A DNA stretch of 64,000 bases from positions 566,990-630,989 of the forward strand of contig NZ_BSTX01000004.1 of assembly GCF_030269765.1 (NCBI RefSeq). The letters run 5' to 3'. Positions 63,204 to 64,000 of the stretch are shown piece after piece. Source of the stretch: Actinorhabdospora filicis (GTDB lineage: Bacteria; Actinomycetota; Actinomycetes; Mycobacteriales; Micromonosporaceae). Under the pieces are notes generated by a model, which was not told the origin of the DNA, did not search any database, and saw only the letters and a list, made by a program, of their open reading frames with translations. Position numbers and translations under genes: made by a program. The stretch's first letter is position 1. Each line of letters starts with the position of its first letter.

Positions 63204-64000
63204 TTACAGGGAACCGAATCCCTCGACGTCCTCGGGCTTGCGCGGGGCGGGGCCGACGTACTTCGCCGACGGGCGCACGATGCGCGCCAGCTTCTTCTGC
63301 TCCAGGATGTGCGCGCTCCACCCGGCGACGCGGGCGCAGGTGAACATCGAGGTGAACATGTCGGCGGGGACCTCGGCGAAGTCGAGCACGACCGCCGACC
63401 AGAACTCCACGTTGGTGGCCAGGACCCGGTCGGGCTTGCGGGCCTTCAGCTCGGCCAGCGCGGCCTGCTCCAGCGCCTCGGCGACCTCGAAGCGCGGCGC
63501 GCCCAGCTCGCGGGCGGTCTTGCGCAGGACGCGGGCGCGCGGGTCCTCGGCGCGGTAGACGCGGTGGCCGAAGCCCATGAGGCGCTCGCCGCGGTCCAGG
63601 ACGCCCCTGACGTAGGCCTCGGCGTCGCCGCTGCGCTCGACCTCCTCCAGCATGTGCAGGACGCGCGAGGGCGCGCCGCCGTGCAGGGGCCCGGAGAGGG
63701 CGCCCACGCCGGAGGAGATGCAGGCGGCCACGTCGGCGCCGGTGGAGGCGACCACGCGGGTGGTGAACGTCGAGGCGTTCATGCCGTGCTCGGCGGCGGA
63801 GATGAAGTAGGCGTCGACGGCCTTGACGTGGCGGGGGTCGGGCTCGCCGCGCCAGCGGCGCATGAAGCGCTCGACGATGGTCTCGGCCTTGTCGATCTCC
63901 TTCTGCGGTACCGCGGGGCGGCCGATGCCGCGCGCCGACTGCGCCACGAAGGACAGCGCGGTCACCGATACCCGCGCGAGGTCGTTGCGGGCCTGCGCGT
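63204..64000 (-). CDS. Citrate synthase (C-terminal part; gene continues beyond the window)
   Basis: The frame is open to the right edge (ARNDLARVSVTALSFVAQSARG before 63960), so at least 265 C-terminal residues are present and the start is outside. Citrate synthase signatures: AAEHGMNASTFTTRVVAST, GALSGPLHGGAPSRV with the first catalytic histidine, and GFGHRVYRAEDPRARVL with the second. The third catalytic residue lies in LATNVEFWSAVVLDF, where Glu replaces the usual Asp, as I recall for the actinomycete 'citrate synthase 2' group. Such proteins may use other acyl-CoAs (methylcitrate) as well. Confidence 0.9.
   Translation of the reverse strand, partial: AQARNDLARVSVTALSFVAQSARGIGRPAVPQKEIDKAETIVERFMRRWRGEPDPRHVKAVDAYFISAAEHGMNASTFTTRVVASTGADVAACISSGVGALSGPLHGGAPSRVLHMLEEVERSGDAEAYVRGVLDRGERLMGFGHRVYRAEDPRARVLRKTARELGAPRFEVAEALEQAALAELKARKPDRVLATNVEFWSAVVLDFAEVPADMFTSMFTCARVAGWSAHILEQKKLARIVRPSAKYVGPAPRKPEDVEGFGSL

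Noticed and set aside
1..64000. CRISPR arrays, insertion sequences, rRNA
   Set aside because: No regularly spaced identical repeats with unique spacers, no transposase motif with flanking inverted repeats, and no rRNA-like sequence were found on reading both strands.

Overview
The window comes from a very GC-rich actinomycete chromosome. Coding regions have almost only G or C at third positions and GTG/TTG starts are common. A mycothiol-dependent isomerase-family enzyme, a HelD-type RNA polymerase recycling ATPase, an rpmG-hadA-hadB gene order beside tRNA-Thr/tRNA-Met, and LppX/LprAFG-type lipoproteins all fit the class. A Streptosporangiales (Actinomadura-like) host is my best guess, but it is an inference. 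I see no insertion sequence, CRISPR array, plasmid backbone or rRNA operon.

Layout. 1-4 kb: end of a RibD-type reductase, a HEAT-repeat protein, a LuxR-type two-component pair and a CPBP membrane protease. 4.2-6.2 kb: a compact operon of a 14-cysteine RlpA-like protein, a Tat-exported DUF5666-like protein and a MauE-like membrane redox protein. 6.2-6.9 kb: a diverged stand-alone translation initiation factor IF-3. 7-13.5 kb: a pentapeptide-like membrane protein, a P1 peptidase, a VOC protein, an SDR, an ADP-ribosylglycohydrolase and a Dcp-type M3 peptidase. 13.6-22.3 kb: two gene-poor repeat-bearing stretches around small regulated units (TetR/FMN reductase; SRPBCC/ArsR), a proline-rich HETHH protein, a phage-lysin-like M15 protein and an orphan Mrr-associated accessory domain. 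22.5-31.8 kb: a frameshifted secreted-peptide gene, helD, tRNA-Tyr, small exported proteins, an MFS transporter, DoxX, an SDR/TetR divergon and a tandem lipoprotein pair whose second copy is broken.

31.8-43.3 kb, all on the minus strand and tightly coupled, is an 11.5 kb operon: DUF4132 protein, a 1508-residue protein of unknown function, a MoxR AAA+ ATPase, a DUF5682-vWA fusion and a SWIM zinc-finger protein. It matches the content of the poorly understood E. coli yehI/yehL/yehM/yehP/yehQ locus, with yehM and yehP fused and a giant extra subunit. I regard it as the most interesting system here.

43.9-64 kb: a small secreted peptide, a membrane GGDEF-EAL protein, tRNA-Thr and tRNA-Met, rpmG-hadA-hadB, a beta-lactamase-fold lipoprotein, cell-wall and nuclease exported proteins, two paralogous HxlR/quinone-oxidoreductase divergons with a shared promoter layout, an MFS exporter, a mycothiol-linked enzyme, thpR, serC, two LppX-like lipoproteins and the C-terminal part of a citrate synthase.

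Two sequence-level patterns cut across genes. A palindrome GTCCA-N3-TGGAC occurs seven times, several times inside genes where it coincides with codons that are rare here. Three convergent gene pairs share a single CTAG as the stop codon of both genes.
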